This document shows positions 63,002-64,000 of a stretch of DNA of 64,000 bases, piece by piece. The translations under genes were made by a program, and so were the position numbers. This DNA comes from Mesoflavibacter zeaxanthinifaciens DSM 18436 (lineage in GTDB: Bacteria > Bacteroidota > Bacteroidia > Flavobacteriales > Flavobacteriaceae), in contig NZ_AULQ01000002.1 in the NCBI RefSeq assembly GCF_000422365.1, forward strand, positions 62,001 to 126,000. The letters are read 5' to 3'. Within the stretch, counting starts at the first letter, position 1; the number at the start of each line of letters is the position of its first letter. The notes beneath the pieces were generated by a model. That model did not search any database. It was not told the origin of the DNA and saw nothing but the letters and a program-made list of their open reading frames with translations.

Positions 63002-64000
63002 ATGGAGCATTATCAAAAGTCTTTAGGCACTTATTTCTATGCCTTAGGTTTAAGTTATAAAAAAGCAGACGCAGAAATTAGAGGTCATTTTAGTTTAGAT
63101 GAAAATTCTAAAACTGCGTTATTGCAACAAGCTAAAGCCAACGGAATAGAGAGCTTAGTAGTCACTTCAACATGTAACAGAACCGAAATTTATGGTTTTG
63201 CACAACATCCATATCAACTAATTCAATTACTTTGTGATAATTCTAAAGGCAATGTAGAAGAGTTTCAAAAATACGCTTATATCTACAAAGGTAATGATGC
63301 AGTCTCACATTTATTTAAGGTAGGATCTGGTTTAGATAGTCAAATTTTAGGTGATTTTGAAATTATTGGGCAACTTAAAAAGAGTGCTTCAGAATCAAAA
63401 AAATATAATTTATTAAACCCTTTTTTAGAACGTTTACTTAACTCGGTTATACAAGCCAGTAAACGTATAAAAACAGAAACAGATATTTCTACGGGCGCAA
63501 CAAGCGTGTCATTTGCATCGGTACATTATATTTTAAATAATGTAGATAATGTTTCAGAAAAAAATATTTTACTATTCGGAACAGGAAAAATTGGTCGTAA
63601 CACATGTGAGAATTTAGTAAAACACTCTAAAAATTCGCACATCACATTAATAAACCGTACAAAAGATAAAGCCGAGGCTATTGCAGGAAAATTTAATCTT
63701 ATTGTAAAAGATTATGCAAACCTGCAAGAAGAGATTAATAAAGCAGATATTTTAATTGTTGCTACTGGTGCACAAAACCCAACAGTAGACAAACATCTTA
63801 TCCAATCCAAAAAAGGCTTATTAATTTTAGACTTATCTATACCTAAAAATGTCAACGAAAATGTAACCGACTTAAAAAATGTAAAGCTGGTACATTTAGA
63901 TGATTTATCACAAATTACCGATGAGACTCTAGAACGTAGAAAAAAACATATTCCTGTTGCAGAGTCTATTATAGAAGATATTAAAACAGATTTTGATGCT
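63002..64000 (+). CDS. hemA: Glutamyl-tRNA reductase, N-terminal part
   Basis: The first 333 codons are in the window; the frame runs off the right edge. The enzyme reduces glutamyl-tRNA(Glu) to glutamate-1-semialdehyde, the first step of C5-route tetrapyrrole synthesis. The catalytic nucleophile Cys58 is in VVTSTCNRTEIYG. The conserved GSGLDSQILGDFEIIGQLK and TGATSVSFASV follow, then the NADPH-binding LLFGTGKIGRN. Its position next to hemH/hemJ genes and an AraC gene fits a heme region; more hem genes probably follow. Confidence 0.96.
   Translation, partial: MEHYQKSLGTYFYALGLSYKKADAEIRGHFSLDENSKTALLQQAKANGIESLVVTSTCNRTEIYGFAQHPYQLIQLLCDNSKGNVEEFQKYAYIYKGNDAVSHLFKVGSGLDSQILGDFEIIGQLKKSASESKKYNLLNPFLERLLNSVIQASKRIKTETDISTGATSVSFASVHYILNNVDNVSEKNILLFGTGKIGRNTCENLVKHSKNSHITLINRTKDKAEAIAGKFNLIVKDYANLQEEINKADILIVATGAQNPTVDKHLIQSKKGLLILDLSIPKNVNENVTDLKNVKLVHLDDLSQITDETLERRKKHIPVAESIIEDIKTDFDA

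Noticed and set aside
1-64000. CRISPR array, insertion sequence, prophage or integrase scar
   Set aside because: No regularly spaced repeats, transposase, integrase or phage genes were seen on either strand.

Overview
The window is about 32% GC by eye and comes from a member of the Bacteroidota, almost certainly family Flavobacteriaceae and probably marine. The evidence is a SusC/SusD polysaccharide utilization locus (PUL), a type IX secretion sorting tail, -7 promoter elements of the form TAnnTTTG, few Shine-Dalgarno sequences, and an NAD-epimerase-type threonine dehydrogenase. No mobile element, CRISPR array or rRNA was seen. The genus cannot be fixed from the sequence.

1-22.4 kb is a PUL on the plus strand. 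It starts after the C-terminal end of a LuxR-type regulator and continues with SusC, SusD, a surface lipoprotein with two LamG domains, two tandem GH144 enzymes (the beta-1,2-glucanase family), an esterase, a GH3 beta-glucosidase, a GH2 enzyme with a malectin-like tail, a second esterase, an S1 sulfatase, a GH43-like enzyme with carbohydrate-binding and FnIII modules, a secreted EEP-fold hydrolase and a sugar:proton symporter. A strong terminator closes it at 22.44 kb. The genes are spaced -1 to 15 bp apart except for two gaps, one holding a long stem-loop. Four TACGTCA sites upstream of susC are a candidate operator. GH144 plus GH3 suggests a beta-1,2-glucan core. The esterases, sulfatase, EEP enzyme and GH2/GH43 suggest a substituted or branched form of it.

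22.5-41.2 kb is mixed housekeeping and envelope content: a short SSB, a methyltransferase-like protein, a GNAT, a DUF2891 lipoprotein, a GIDE-like membrane protein, a CBS protein, an M28 membrane peptidase, an M13 peptidase, a T9SS-exported Asp-box propeller protein, threonine dehydrogenase, a vanadium-haloperoxidase-like lipoprotein, tRNA-Asn and RseP.

41.4-48.4 kb is a metal-homeostasis cluster: SCO protein, FeoA, FeoB, a 42-residue Cys-rich FeoB companion, a ZIP transporter, a DtxR-family regulator and a divergent TonB receptor. A 14-6-14 bp perfect inverted repeat between the last two is a strong candidate DtxR operator.

48.4-52.9 kb carries a TerB/J-domain protein, a structured non-coding element, a bacilliredoxin, PlsC, an HD hydrolase and a radical SAM protein. 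53.0-64.0 kb contains heme genes (hemJ, a MATE exporter, hemH and the start of hemA) with a crotonase, a sensor kinase, a giant TraB/GumN protein and an AraC regulator divergent from hemA. A Fur-type 7-1-7 palindrome and a duplicated fragment of the AraC gene lie between AraC and hemA.
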